A DNA stretch of 13,562 nt from Candidatus Omnitrophota bacterium (GCA_003140915.1 PLLI01000063.1:8665-22226); one strand, 5' to 3'; shown: positions 7,602-13,449, counted from the first letter of the stretch. Made by a program: numbers and translations. Notes: generated by a model not told the origin, from the letters alone.

Positions 7602-8018
7602 TTACTCTGCGTCTTTGTCGCCCTTGCTCAAAAGCACGAGCGCTATGAATATGGCAAATAGCCCGCCGCCCACTATCACCATTTCACATAACGGTATTAT
7701 CACTTCAGTGCTGAAGACCGGGCACGAAACGAACGAAGATCTTATGACCGCCACATATAAAAATATTAACGCGGCTATGCCTATTGAAACGCGCAGCAAC
7801 CAGGCACGGAGGCGCTTTAACGCGACCTCTTTGCCGAATGCGAGCATTATATGTACGAACGACAGCGCTACGATGACGCCGCCCGCAAATCCGCCGCCCG
7901 GCCCGGCATGGCCGTTGAGCGTTATGTATATACCATATAAAAGTATGAAACCGAGCGTAAGGCGCGTTACGCTCTTGACGATCAAGGTCATACCTTTATC
8001 TTCCCTGATATATTTCAT
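7602..8018 (-). CDS. mrpB: Antiporter subunit MrpB/MnhB (MbhF type)
   Basis: Membrane protein of 138 residues, four predicted helices. The diagnostic glycine-rich motif NGHAGPGGGFAGGVIVAL lies at residues 35-52, and TRLTLGFILLYGIYI precedes it. The C-terminal helix has CEMVIVGGGLFAIFIALVLL. The ATG at 8018 overlaps the stop of the preceding gene in an ATGA arrangement, so the two are translationally coupled. The protein is a little shorter at its C terminus than many MnhB proteins but contains the whole recognised domain. Confidence 0.94.
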   Translation of the reverse strand: MKYIREDKGMTLIVKSVTRLTLGFILLYGIYITLNGHAGPGGGFAGGVIVALSFVHIMLAFGKEVALKRLRAWLLRVSIGIAALIFLYVAVIRSSFVSCPVFSTEVIIPLCEMVIVGGGLFAIFIALVLLSKGDKDAE

Positions 8019-8542
8019 GACCGGTCCGCCTTTTCATGCCCGACTTTACGGGCGATCGCAAGAACCCCGACGATAGTCGTGAAGAGGATCGTCACTTCTC
8101 CGAGCGTATCGAGCGCCCTGAAATGGAGCGTTATCGAGGCCACGACGTTGGCCACTTTTAAACTTTTCGCTCCTTCTATATAAATATTGGCCGTCCCCAT
8201 GGCCGGGCTGCCGAAAGATGAAGTCTTCTTTAGCGCAAGATTCGCGGCTGTTAAAAAGACGATCAAAAATAGGACCACGGAGGAAGTGTTAAAGAACCAT
8301 CTTCCCGACACGGAGAACGGCAGGTCCTTTCTGATCGTGGCGCGGATCAGGATTATAAGGCTCAGTATTTCTACGACCAGCTGCATGATGGCAAGGTCCG
8401 GCGCCTTCAGCGCCAGAAATACCATCGACAGGCCTATGCCGACAGCGCCGATGGCGATAACGCTCGAAAGGAGATCCTTCGCCTGGACCGCGATCACGGC
8501 GGCGGCTATCATAAATAATATTAGAAGATGTATCTCTACCAT
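8015..8542 (-). CDS. Fused MbhD-MbhE-like antiporter subunit (DUF4040 plus MrpA C-terminal domain)
   Basis: A 175-residue membrane protein with about five helices. Residues 1-72 resemble the DUF4040/MbhD unit, with AIMQLVVEILSLIILI carrying Glu59. Residues 80-165 resemble MbhE, with NVVASITLHFRALDTLGEV (Asp144 and Glu149) and ILFTTIVGVLAIARK. In bacterial Mrp operons these two units are the C-terminal part of the long MrpA. In archaeal Mbh they are separate proteins. Here they form one small protein detached from the NuoL-like part. The frame is open to a GTG at 8593, but ATG at 8542 with AGGTGG just upstream, overlapping the preceding stop by 7 bases, removes a hydrophilic tail and is preferred. 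Confidence 0.87.
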   Translation of the reverse strand: MVEIHLLILFMIAAAVIAVQAKDLLSSVIAIGAVGIGLSMVFLALKAPDLAIMQLVVEILSLIILIRATIRKDLPFSVSGRWFFNTSSVVLFLIVFLTAANLALKKTSSFGSPAMGTANIYIEGAKSLKVANVVASITLHFRALDTLGEVTILFTTIVGVLAIARKVGHEKADRS

Positions 8543-10353
8543 TGCCACCTCAAGAATACTACAAGGAACATCCCTATCATACCCAGAAGGCACCAGACGA
8601 GGTAAGTCGGCAGCACCCCGTTATGCAGGTGCTGGAGCTGTCTCGTGAAATAGTAAACGGCGTTTCGCGTGATATTATAAAGATCAAGGCCCCCTGCGGC
8701 TTCCTTTTTATAAATACCTCCCAGCGCTTTCATGTCTTTTATCGTATCATAAAAATCTGTGCCCGATATGCGGCCAAGCGTCTCGACATCTTCGCCTCCG
8801 ACGAATATTGATACGGTACGGAATGTTTTTTTCGATCTAAAAACGTAATATACGAATATGCCCGCCGTTATGCCTGTTATTATAAGGATCGTGGCAATGA
8901 CCGGGCTCCATGATCCTAAATATACTATGGAGAGCCCTATTGCCGGCGCGATAAGTACCGGGAGCGGCAGGATAAATGCGAATACTCCGAATATAAAACA
9001 TACGAGCGCAAGAACGATCACAGGAAACGACATCGCGAAGCCGACTTCTTTTACATCTTTAAGCTCTCTGTCGGGCCTGCCGAGAAAAACCGAATGCAGA
9101 AGCTTCATGAAACTCGCCACAGTAAGGGCGCTACCGAACATCGCGGCAACGAGCCATACGATCCAGAGAGGATTTTTAGGGCCGGCCGATGCTATTATGC
9201 CTTGGTATATCATCCATTTCGAAACGAAGCCGTTAAACGGCGGGATGCCGGAGATCGATAACGATGCCACAAGGAATGCGGCAAAAGTGACCGGCATGTA
9301 TTTGGCCAGCCCGCCGAGTTTATCAAGGTCCGCCGTGCCTGATCTTTTTTCAACGCTGCCGGCGCTTAAAAAGAGGCATGATTTATAGACCGCGTGATTC
9401 AACATGTGGAACAGCCCGCCCGCTATTCCTATCGGGTTACCGGTCCCAATCCCAAGCACCATGTATCCCACCTGGGAAACCGCGTGATATCCCAAAAGCC
9501 GTTTCAGGTCATGCTGAACGAGAGCGATTATGACGGCGAAGATTATCGTCACGGCGCCGACAACGGCCAATACGGTATTCGTAACGCCGTTGACGGCGAA
9601 GAGGCTTAAAGATATCCTGGCAAGAAGATATATGCCGAGGAGCTTGTCCAGAGAAGCCGGCAGGTATGCCGTAACGGAGGCAGGCGCGAATTCGGCGACG
9701 TCCGGGAGCCATGAGTGAAATGGCATAGCTCCTGCTTTTGCAAAGGCCGCTATGGCGAGGGAGAAATATGCTACATATGCGGGCGCGCTCGAAAGCGGGA
9801 TACGCACTCCGCTCATCATGAAGGTCTTCGTCATCGACCAGACAAGACATAGGCCGAATACCATCAGGGCGTCTGTGCCGCCTATCATTATCAGGGACTT
9901 TTTTGCCGCAGCAGCAGAAGCATCCGTGCCTTTTAAGTTCACCATGAGGTAGAGCATCGCCGCAAGGAACCCCCAAAATGTCAAAAGGACTATCATGTCG
10001 TTGGCAAAGACGGCTCCCATAGAAGCACCCAGCGTCATCAGGACATAGCCAAAATAACGGCCGAAAGACCTTTCGATAAAACCGAACGAATATATAGTAA
10101 TAAGAAGCGCGAAGGCAGCGATGGCAGCGGCAATAAATCCTGATAAATTATCGGCGAGTAACACAGTATACGAGTCGTAATTATATACAAGCGGTTTTTT
10201 TAAAAAGACGAATATCGTGCCGGCAAAAGAGGCAAGACAGACAAACGAGGCCGCTATTTTGATAAAGACCTTGATGCGATCTGGTAATATAACACATATA
10301 GCGCCCATAACAATTGGGGCGGCGATCAATAATATAAGAGGATTGTGAAGCAT
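8536..10353 (-). CDS. NuoL/MrpA N-terminal-like proton-conducting membrane subunit
   Basis: A 605-residue protein with about 14 helices plus a C-terminal extension ending in a last membrane helix (about 577-601), as in NuoL, HyfB and EchA. Present are the TM7 lysine in AKAGAMPFHSWLPD (Lys206), a lysine in ASLDKLLGIYLLAR (Lys237), His316 and His320 in GLFHMLNH, and the TM12 lysine in SGIPPFNGFVSKW (Lys379). The usual TM5 glutamate is absent: where relatives have WE, this protein reads LTFWGFLAAMLYL with Gly128. Its position, followed by the MbhD/E-like unit and mrpB to G, makes it the MrpA N-terminal equivalent. ATG at 10353 is three bases after the large-subunit stop. Whether it belongs more closely to the MrpA or the HyfB/EchA branch needs a tree. 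Confidence 0.9.
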   Translation of the reverse strand: MLHNPLILLIAAPIVMGAICVILPDRIKVFIKIAASFVCLASFAGTIFVFLKKPLVYNYDSYTVLLADNLSGFIAAAIAAFALLITIYSFGFIERSFGRYFGYVLMTLGASMGAVFANDMIVLLTFWGFLAAMLYLMVNLKGTDASAAAAKKSLIMIGGTDALMVFGLCLVWSMTKTFMMSGVRIPLSSAPAYVAYFSLAIAAFAKAGAMPFHSWLPDVAEFAPASVTAYLPASLDKLLGIYLLARISLSLFAVNGVTNTVLAVVGAVTIIFAVIIALVQHDLKRLLGYHAVSQVGYMVLGIGTGNPIGIAGGLFHMLNHAVYKSCLFLSAGSVEKRSGTADLDKLGGLAKYMPVTFAAFLVASLSISGIPPFNGFVSKWMIYQGIIASAGPKNPLWIVWLVAAMFGSALTVASFMKLLHSVFLGRPDRELKDVKEVGFAMSFPVIVLALVCFIFGVFAFILPLPVLIAPAIGLSIVYLGSWSPVIATILIITGITAGIFVYYVFRSKKTFRTVSIFVGGEDVETLGRISGTDFYDTIKDMKALGGIYKKEAAGGLDLYNITRNAVYYFTRQLQHLHNGVLPTYLVWCLLGMIGMFLVVFLRWQW

Positions 10354-10356
10354 CGT

Positions 10357-11544
10357 CTATCTAAATCCCATCTTCTCTTTAAGTTTCATGGTTTTCTCTT
10401 GTGACAGCCTTATAAGTTCCTGGACACCGAAGAGTTCCTTATCTTTCGGATCCACTATCAGCATCCTTTCCGTGCAGCAATAGCAGGGATCGATGGCCGC
10501 GAGTATTATTGTCGCGTCGGAAACGGTTTCGCCTATGACCGTTTCCCTAAAAGTCGGAAAATTCATGTATGTCGGCGCCCTGACCTTATGCCTGACCGGT
10601 GAGTTTGTCCCGTCCGATTTCACATAATGGAAGCATTCGCCTCTGGGCGCCTCAGCCTGGCCTATGCCTTCGCCCGGGGGGATATCCTTAGGGTTTGAAT
10701 CTATCGGGCCGCCCGGTAATTTATCAAGGCACTGCCTTATTATGCTTATCGACTCATACATCTCCAGTATCCTCACGACGACCTTCGCGAAGACATCTCC
10801 CTCGGGGCGTGTGATGACATCGAATTTCAGTCTGTCGTATGCAGCGTACGGATGATCACGGCGGACGTCTATGTCGACACCGGAGGCCCTTGCAGTAGGG
10901 CCGAGCGCGGCATAGTCTATCGCTTTCTCTTTCGTCAATATACCGACGCCCTTGAGGCGGGCGTGAAGCACCGGGTCATCAAGGATGGCGCCGCGAAGCA
11001 TGTCGAGCTGTTTTATCAATTCATCAAGCCGTTTCAATATATAAGGTATGTGCTCTTTTTCTATGTCACGCCTTACTCCGCCCACCTTCATCATCGCGTA
11101 ATTCTGTCTGTTGCCGGTAACGGTCTCCATTATGTCGCAAACGGGCTCCCTGTATTTCCAGCCCCACATAAATATGGTGTTATAGCCTAGAAAGTGGCCT
11201 GCCAGGCCCGCCCAGAGCAAGTGCGAATGGAGCCTCTCAAGCTCCTGTATTATCGAACGAATATAGAGTGCCCTCTCCGGGACCGGGATACCCGCGAGGT
11301 CCTCGATCGCCTGAACGCACGTTATCGGATGGCTCGACGAGCAGATACCGCAGATACGCTCGACGATAAATATCGATTGATCGAAGGATTTCGACTCTGA
11401 GATCTTCTCTATCCCGCGGTGGTTCCATCCGATGCGGACATCGACGTCCACGACCTTCTCACCCTCTACGACGAGCTTGTAAAATTCCGGCTCTTCCTGC
11501 AACGGATGATATGGTCCTATCGGTATGTGCGCTTTATGGCTCAT
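10357..11544 (-). CDS. Group 4 [NiFe]-hydrogenase large (catalytic) subunit, MbhL/EchE/HycE type
   Basis: Holds the NiFe site where protons are reduced or H2 oxidised. The 395-residue protein begins with IPIGPYHPLQEEPEFYKL, as in group 4 enzymes. Both nickel-binding motifs are intact: ERICGICSSSHPIT (Cys65, Cys68) and IDPCYCCTER (Cys354, Cys357). Complex I NuoD lacks these cysteines. An extra Cys356 lies inside the second motif. As in other group 4 enzymes, Arg replaces the final His. After Arg360 there are 35 more residues starting with Met361, the same Arg-Met junction that HycI cuts in E. coli HycE, so this is probably made as a precursor. ATG at 11544 follows the NuoC-like stop by one base, with GAGGAAGG ahead. 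The presence of Mrp genes suggests subgroup 4b or 4d. Confidence 0.95.
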   Translation of the reverse strand: MSHKAHIPIGPYHPLQEEPEFYKLVVEGEKVVDVDVRIGWNHRGIEKISESKSFDQSIFIVERICGICSSSHPITCVQAIEDLAGIPVPERALYIRSIIQELERLHSHLLWAGLAGHFLGYNTIFMWGWKYREPVCDIMETVTGNRQNYAMMKVGGVRRDIEKEHIPYILKRLDELIKQLDMLRGAILDDPVLHARLKGVGILTKEKAIDYAALGPTARASGVDIDVRRDHPYAAYDRLKFDVITRPEGDVFAKVVVRILEMYESISIIRQCLDKLPGGPIDSNPKDIPPGEGIGQAEAPRGECFHYVKSDGTNSPVRHKVRAPTYMNFPTFRETVIGETVSDATIILAAIDPCYCCTERMLIVDPKDKELFGVQELIRLSQEKTMKLKEKMGFR

Positions 11545-11545
11545 C

Positions 11546-12013
11546 TCAGGCCTTCCTCGAATCCCTTTTCGGGACGATAAAATTTTTCCTCAAAGGATAG
11601 ACGCCCTTAGGCCAGTCGTCCGGAAGTAAGAGCGGCCTCAGGTCTGAATTACCGTTGAAATGAACGCCGAATAATTCGTGTATCTCCCTTTCTATCCACC
11701 ATGCCGACCTCGTCACAGCGGTTATGGTATCGATATGCGGGTCCTCTTTCTCTTCTATAATGGCCCGTAAAGAAATTATAAAACCGGAACCATCATGTGC
11801 AAAATGGTACAATATCTCTATCGCATCAAAATCGTCTACGGCTGAAGCTATATTGAACCTAAGGTTCAGGTCCTTCAAAATATATTTTGTGAATTCGACT
11901 ATGTCCTTGGGATAGATATCGACATACGCCCTCTTCTGGTTTTTCTTGTCGACCTTGATGACCTTAGATCCGAACCTATCCTGGATATTTTGTAAAAGAT
12001 CGTCTATCTTCAC
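11546..12013 (-). CDS. Hydrogenase NuoC-like subunit (EchD/MbhK/HycE N-terminal type)
   Basis: Soluble 155-residue subunit of the peripheral arm that sits against the large subunit. The NuoC signature is clear in the C-terminal half: WWIEREIHELFGVHFNGN, then LRPLLLPDDWPKGVYPLRKNF. The frame is open to a GTG at 12040 (164 residues), but I prefer the GTG at 12013: AGGA lies eight bases upstream, and the nine residues removed (very basic, Gly/Arg/Lys) are unlike a NuoC N terminus. This start and its ribosome binding site form one arm of an inverted repeat (12012-12059), so initiation may be controlled by RNA structure. It is the first hydrogenase gene after ptsN. A NuoB-like small subunit, often encoded nearby, is missing. 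Confidence 0.9.
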   Translation of the reverse strand: MKIDDLLQNIQDRFGSKVIKVDKKNQKRAYVDIYPKDIVEFTKYILKDLNLRFNIASAVDDFDAIEILYHFAHDGSGFIISLRAIIEEKEDPHIDTITAVTRSAWWIEREIHELFGVHFNGNSDLRPLLLPDDWPKGVYPLRKNFIVPKRDSRKA

Positions 12014-12062
12014 CCCGCCCTTCCTTTTCCTGAACCCCACCCTTTAGGAAGGGCGGGGTTCA
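12012..12062 (-). promoter_or_regulatory. Two mutually exclusive hairpins between ptsN and the NuoC-like gene
   Basis: Three related segments lie in the spacer. Segment A (12046-12062) can pair with segment B (12031-12044) as a 14-pair hairpin with a four-base loop (12045-12048); one pair, 12039 with 12054, is G-U in the minus-strand RNA and would be an A-C mismatch on the other strand. Segment A (12046-12059) can instead pair perfectly over 14 bases with segment C (12012-12025), loop 12026-12045. Segment C contains the AGGA and the first bases of the GTG start of the NuoC-like gene. So one fold leaves the start free and the other covers it. No U-run follows, so neither looks like an intrinsic terminator. 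The pairing is read from the sequence. The switch is inference. Confidence 0.5.
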
Positions 12063-12064
12063 TT

Positions 12065-12529
12065 CTAGTATTTCTTCGAGTCTTCTTCCTGAATTATATG
12101 GAGTATCTCTTTTTCGTCCTTGGCTTTCCTCAACATCTCCCTGAAGTATTTGTCTTTCAACATGCGGGATATCCTGGCGAGCGCTTTCAGGTGTGGGCCG
12201 GCCGATTCCTCAGGAGCTATCAGAAGGAAAAATATGTAAACCGGCTCTCCGTCCAGAGAATCGAAGTTTACGCCCTTCTGAGACAGGCCGAATGCGGCCA
12301 CGAGATTCTTCGCATTGGCTGATTTTGCATGCGGTATCCCTATTCCCTGCCCTATGCCGGTCGAACCCAACGACTCTCTGGTCAGCAGGGCCTTGACAAG
12401 ATCCTCCTTGTTCTTGATCTCATCGGACTTTGCGAGAAGGTCGACCATTTCCCTGATCACGCCTTCTTTATCCGAGGCCTTAAGGTTCGCGGTTATGGCC
12501 TTCTTGCTCAAAAATTCCATGATTTTCAT
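12065..12529 (-). CDS. ptsN: PTS EIIA protein, PtsN / fructose type
   Basis: A 154-residue phosphoacceptor domain of the EIIA-Ntr/EIIA-Fru family. The active-site motif GSTGIGQGIGIPHAKS contains the phosphorylated His67. Downstream FFLLIAPEESAGPHLKALARISRML is the other conserved part (a His at the start of this helix is typical). There is no EIIB or EIIC domain and no sugar transporter nearby, so a regulatory role like that of PtsN is more likely than sugar uptake. ATG at 12529 has GGAG seven bases upstream; ATG at 12520 is an alternative. It lies 51 bases before the hydrogenase NuoC-like gene with the same orientation and may head the operon or be separated from it by the hairpins between them. 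Confidence 0.88.
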   Translation of the reverse strand: MKIMEFLSKKAITANLKASDKEGVIREMVDLLAKSDEIKNKEDLVKALLTRESLGSTGIGQGIGIPHAKSANAKNLVAAFGLSQKGVNFDSLDGEPVYIFFLLIAPEESAGPHLKALARISRMLKDKYFREMLRKAKDEKEILHIIQEEDSKKY

Positions 12530-12586
12530 AGTAAATCTCCTTATGTGCTAGCGTCTAGAAAATTTCTCCGAAATTTCGTACAGCAT

Positions 12587-12624
12587 CTTTACATACAGGG
12601 TCGCGAAGCGACACTTATGTAAAG
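12587..12624 (-). promoter_or_regulatory. Hairpin in the ptsN leader
   Basis: An interrupted dyad lies 58-95 bases upstream of the ptsN start. The outer arms pair over nine bases (12587-12595 with 12616-12624). The inner arms pair over five bases (12600-12604 with 12608-12612) around a three-base loop. Two more pairs can form between them. The outer left arm on the minus strand contains TTTACA and the right arm TATGTA, which look a little like -35 and -10 elements but with a long spacing. It could be an operator or a leader RNA structure. No T-run follows. Confidence 0.35.
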
Positions 12625-12634
12625 GGGTTAAGAT

Positions 12635-12669
12635 TTTAAGAGAAGGGGAAATATTTCCCTTCTCTTAAA
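12635..12669. repeat. Hairpin with 13-bp stem
   Basis: Positions 12635-12647 are perfectly complementary to 12657-12669. The nine-base loop itself contains AAAT/ATTT, so the inner part can extend with one bulge. It lies in the spacer between tRNA-Gly and ptsN. No clear T-run follows on either strand, so a simple intrinsic terminator is doubtful. Confidence 0.5.
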
Positions 12670-12795
12670 TACAGACTAAGCCAGTTCACCGTCAGAATTT
12701 CCGATAAGGAAAGGGGTGACAGTGAGCGAGCAAATGTAATCTAACCTCCTTTTGCGAGCGAACGTCATTAGGGCAACTTTCCCGGAGGAAAAGTG

Positions 12796-12834
12796 TCCTG
12801 CAGCCAGCCCCGCAGAGCGGGGCTGGCTGCAGGA
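12796..12834. repeat. Very stable hairpin, 17-bp perfect GC-rich stem
   Basis: Positions 12796-12812 are the exact reverse complement of 12818-12834, with the five-base loop CAGAG. A smaller hairpin (GAAAAC/GTTTTC, 12835-12849) follows directly. It lies downstream of tRNA-Gly in the direction of transcription. It could help end or process the tRNA transcript, but there is no adjacent run of T on the minus strand. Confidence 0.6.
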
Positions 12835-12857
12835 GAAAACTACGTTTTCCCCTATGA

Positions 12858-12890
12858 AAATTTCGCCCGAGTTCACTTATAGCGAAATTT
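12858..12890 (-). terminator. Possible weak terminator of tRNA-Gly
   Basis: On the minus strand a 9-bp stem (12882-12890 with 12858-12866, loop 15 bases) begins at the last base of the tRNA-Gly CCA and ends in TTT followed by T and C. The hairpin is in the right place to end the tRNA transcript, but the T-run is short and the loop long. Confidence 0.3.
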
Positions 12891-12964
12891 GGAGCGGCGG
12901 ATGGGTTTCGAACCCACGACATCGACCTTGGCAAGGTCGCATTCTACCACTGAATTACCGCCGC
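12890..12964 (-). tRNA. tRNA-Gly (anticodon GCC)
   Basis: The minus strand folds into a full cloverleaf. The acceptor stem GCGGCGG pairs perfectly with CCGCCGC. The D arm is ATTC...GAAT. The anticodon stem CGACC/GGTCG encloses the loop TTGCCAA with anticodon GCC, and the T arm contains GGGTTCGAAACCC. Discriminator T and CCA are encoded at 12893 and 12890-12892. The mature tRNA without CCA is 12893-12964. A TGATATAGT sequence (extended -10 like) lies about 18 bases upstream. Confidence 0.97.
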
Positions 12965-12981
12965 GTCGTGACTACAGTCTA

Positions 12982-12990
12982 ACTATATCA
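12982..12990 (-). promoter_or_regulatory. Candidate extended -10 element for tRNA-Gly
   Basis: On the minus strand TGATATAGT matches an extended -10 (TG-N-TATAAT) with one mismatch and lies about 18 bases before the tRNA-Gly 5' end, a suitable distance for a short leader. No convincing -35 is present; the sequence 17 bases further up is inside the palindrome at 12995-13027. Confidence 0.3.
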
Positions 12991-12994
12991 CTCC

Positions 12995-13027
12995 TTAGGA
13001 AGGAAAACCTATGGTTTTCCTTCCTAA
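12995..13027. repeat. 33-bp palindrome, 15-bp stem with TAT loop
   Basis: Positions 12995-13009 are the exact reverse complement of 13013-13027, separated by TAT. The outer sequence (TTAGGAAGGAAA, TTTCCTTCCTAACG) closely resembles the palindrome at 13450-13478, and its right arm resembles the CTTCTAACG blocks at 13092-13100 and 13196-13204. It lies 31 bases upstream of tRNA-Gly. Confidence 0.6.
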
Positions 13028-13053
13028 CGCTTATCCTAGTAAATTACAGAGAC

Positions 13054-13204
13054 GCTGTTCTTCCTTTCTTCTGAGTGAAACGCCGCTGTTCCTTCTAACG
13101 TCCCGCCTTCAGTTATTTTCCAGGCGGGACTGTTTTCCTTCCTCTGACTCAGGAAATGCTATTCTTCCTTTCCTCTGAATCAGACACCGCTGTTTCTTCT
13201 AACG
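13054..13204. repeat. Two tandem diverged copies of a roughly 104-bp module
   Basis: A 47-base block at 13054-13100 recurs at 13158-13204 with seven mismatches by my count, an offset of 104 bases. Each block is followed directly by a hairpin with a 15-base loop and then by CTGTTTTCCTTCC. The two hairpin stems differ in sequence. No protein frame is supported through this region; the spacer 12965-13320 otherwise holds only the palindrome and the promoter candidate. Confidence 0.65.
13100..13136 (+). terminator. Hairpin plus T-run, module 1
   Basis: GTCCCGCC at 13100-13107 pairs perfectly with GGCGGGAC at 13123-13130 (loop 15 bases), followed by TGTTTT on the plus strand. The form is that of an intrinsic terminator for plus-strand transcription, yet no plus-strand gene precedes it. 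It may be part of a repeated element and not a true terminator. Confidence 0.35.
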
Positions 13205-13286
13205 CCCTGAACCCCGACTACGATAAATGGTTCAGGGCTGTTTTCCTTCCTTGACTTCTGGCAGGGCGAAGGGCGAAAAACAATTC
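13196..13286. repeat. 91-bp exact direct repeat, copy 1
   Basis: This stretch is identical to 13472-13562, 276 bases further on, and the repeat may continue past the window edge. It contains a hairpin with a 10-bp perfect stem (13204-13213 with 13229-13238, 15-base loop) followed by TGTTTT, and ends in GGCGAAGGGCGAAAAAC. The two copies enclose tRNA-Lys. Confidence 0.85.
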
Positions 13287-13320
13287 CACACTTTTTGGCG
13301 CCGAAGGCAAAATCGTTTAG

Positions 13321-13396
13321 TGGTGCCCGCACCAAGAATCGAACTTGGAACCTTGACATTAAGAGTGTCCTGCTCTGCCAATTGAGCTATGCGGGC
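13321..13396 (-). tRNA. tRNA-Lys (anticodon CTT)
   Basis: The minus strand gives a cloverleaf: acceptor GCCCGCA/TGCGGGC, D arm GCTC...GAGC, loop CTCTTAA with anticodon CTT, T arm CCAAGTTCGATTCTTGG, discriminator A and encoded CCA (13321-13323). The anticodon stem GGACA/TGTCA has a G-A mismatch at its outer pair (27-43), which is a small oddity and does not prevent folding. Confidence 0.96.
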
Positions 13397-13449
13397 GTCG
13401 TAAAAATCTCATTTCGGCACGAATACAAATCTTATTCGATTTTTATTCC

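Noticed and set aside
8543..8593. GTG start at 8593 for the MbhD/E-like protein
   Set aside because: It would add a hydrophilic tail deep inside the previous gene; ATG at 8542 has AGGTGG upstream and a seven-base overlap.
8858..9388. Plus-strand open frame of 176 codons opposite the NuoL-like gene
   Set aside because: It is the shadow of a conserved membrane protein with intact functional residues; the antisense translation shows no recognisable domain.
10357..12013. Complex I (NADH:quinone oxidoreductase) interpretation of the NuoC/NuoD/NuoL-like genes
   Set aside because: The large subunit keeps all four nickel-ligand cysteines and a C-terminal processing site, and a hydrogenase protease is co-encoded. 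NuoE/F/G, B and H are absent.
12014..12040. N-terminal extension of the NuoC-like protein from the GTG at 12040
   Set aside because: The nine extra residues are unusually basic and come from the hairpin region, and the ribosome binding site is too close to that codon.
12676..13074. Several short frames (60-80 codons) around tRNA-Gly
   Set aside because: They run through the tRNA and hairpins, overlap one another on both strands and show no protein-like pattern.
13239..13244. T-run after the 13204-13238 hairpin as a terminator for the tRNA genes
   Set aside because: The T-run lies on the plus strand, while both tRNAs are transcribed from the minus strand.
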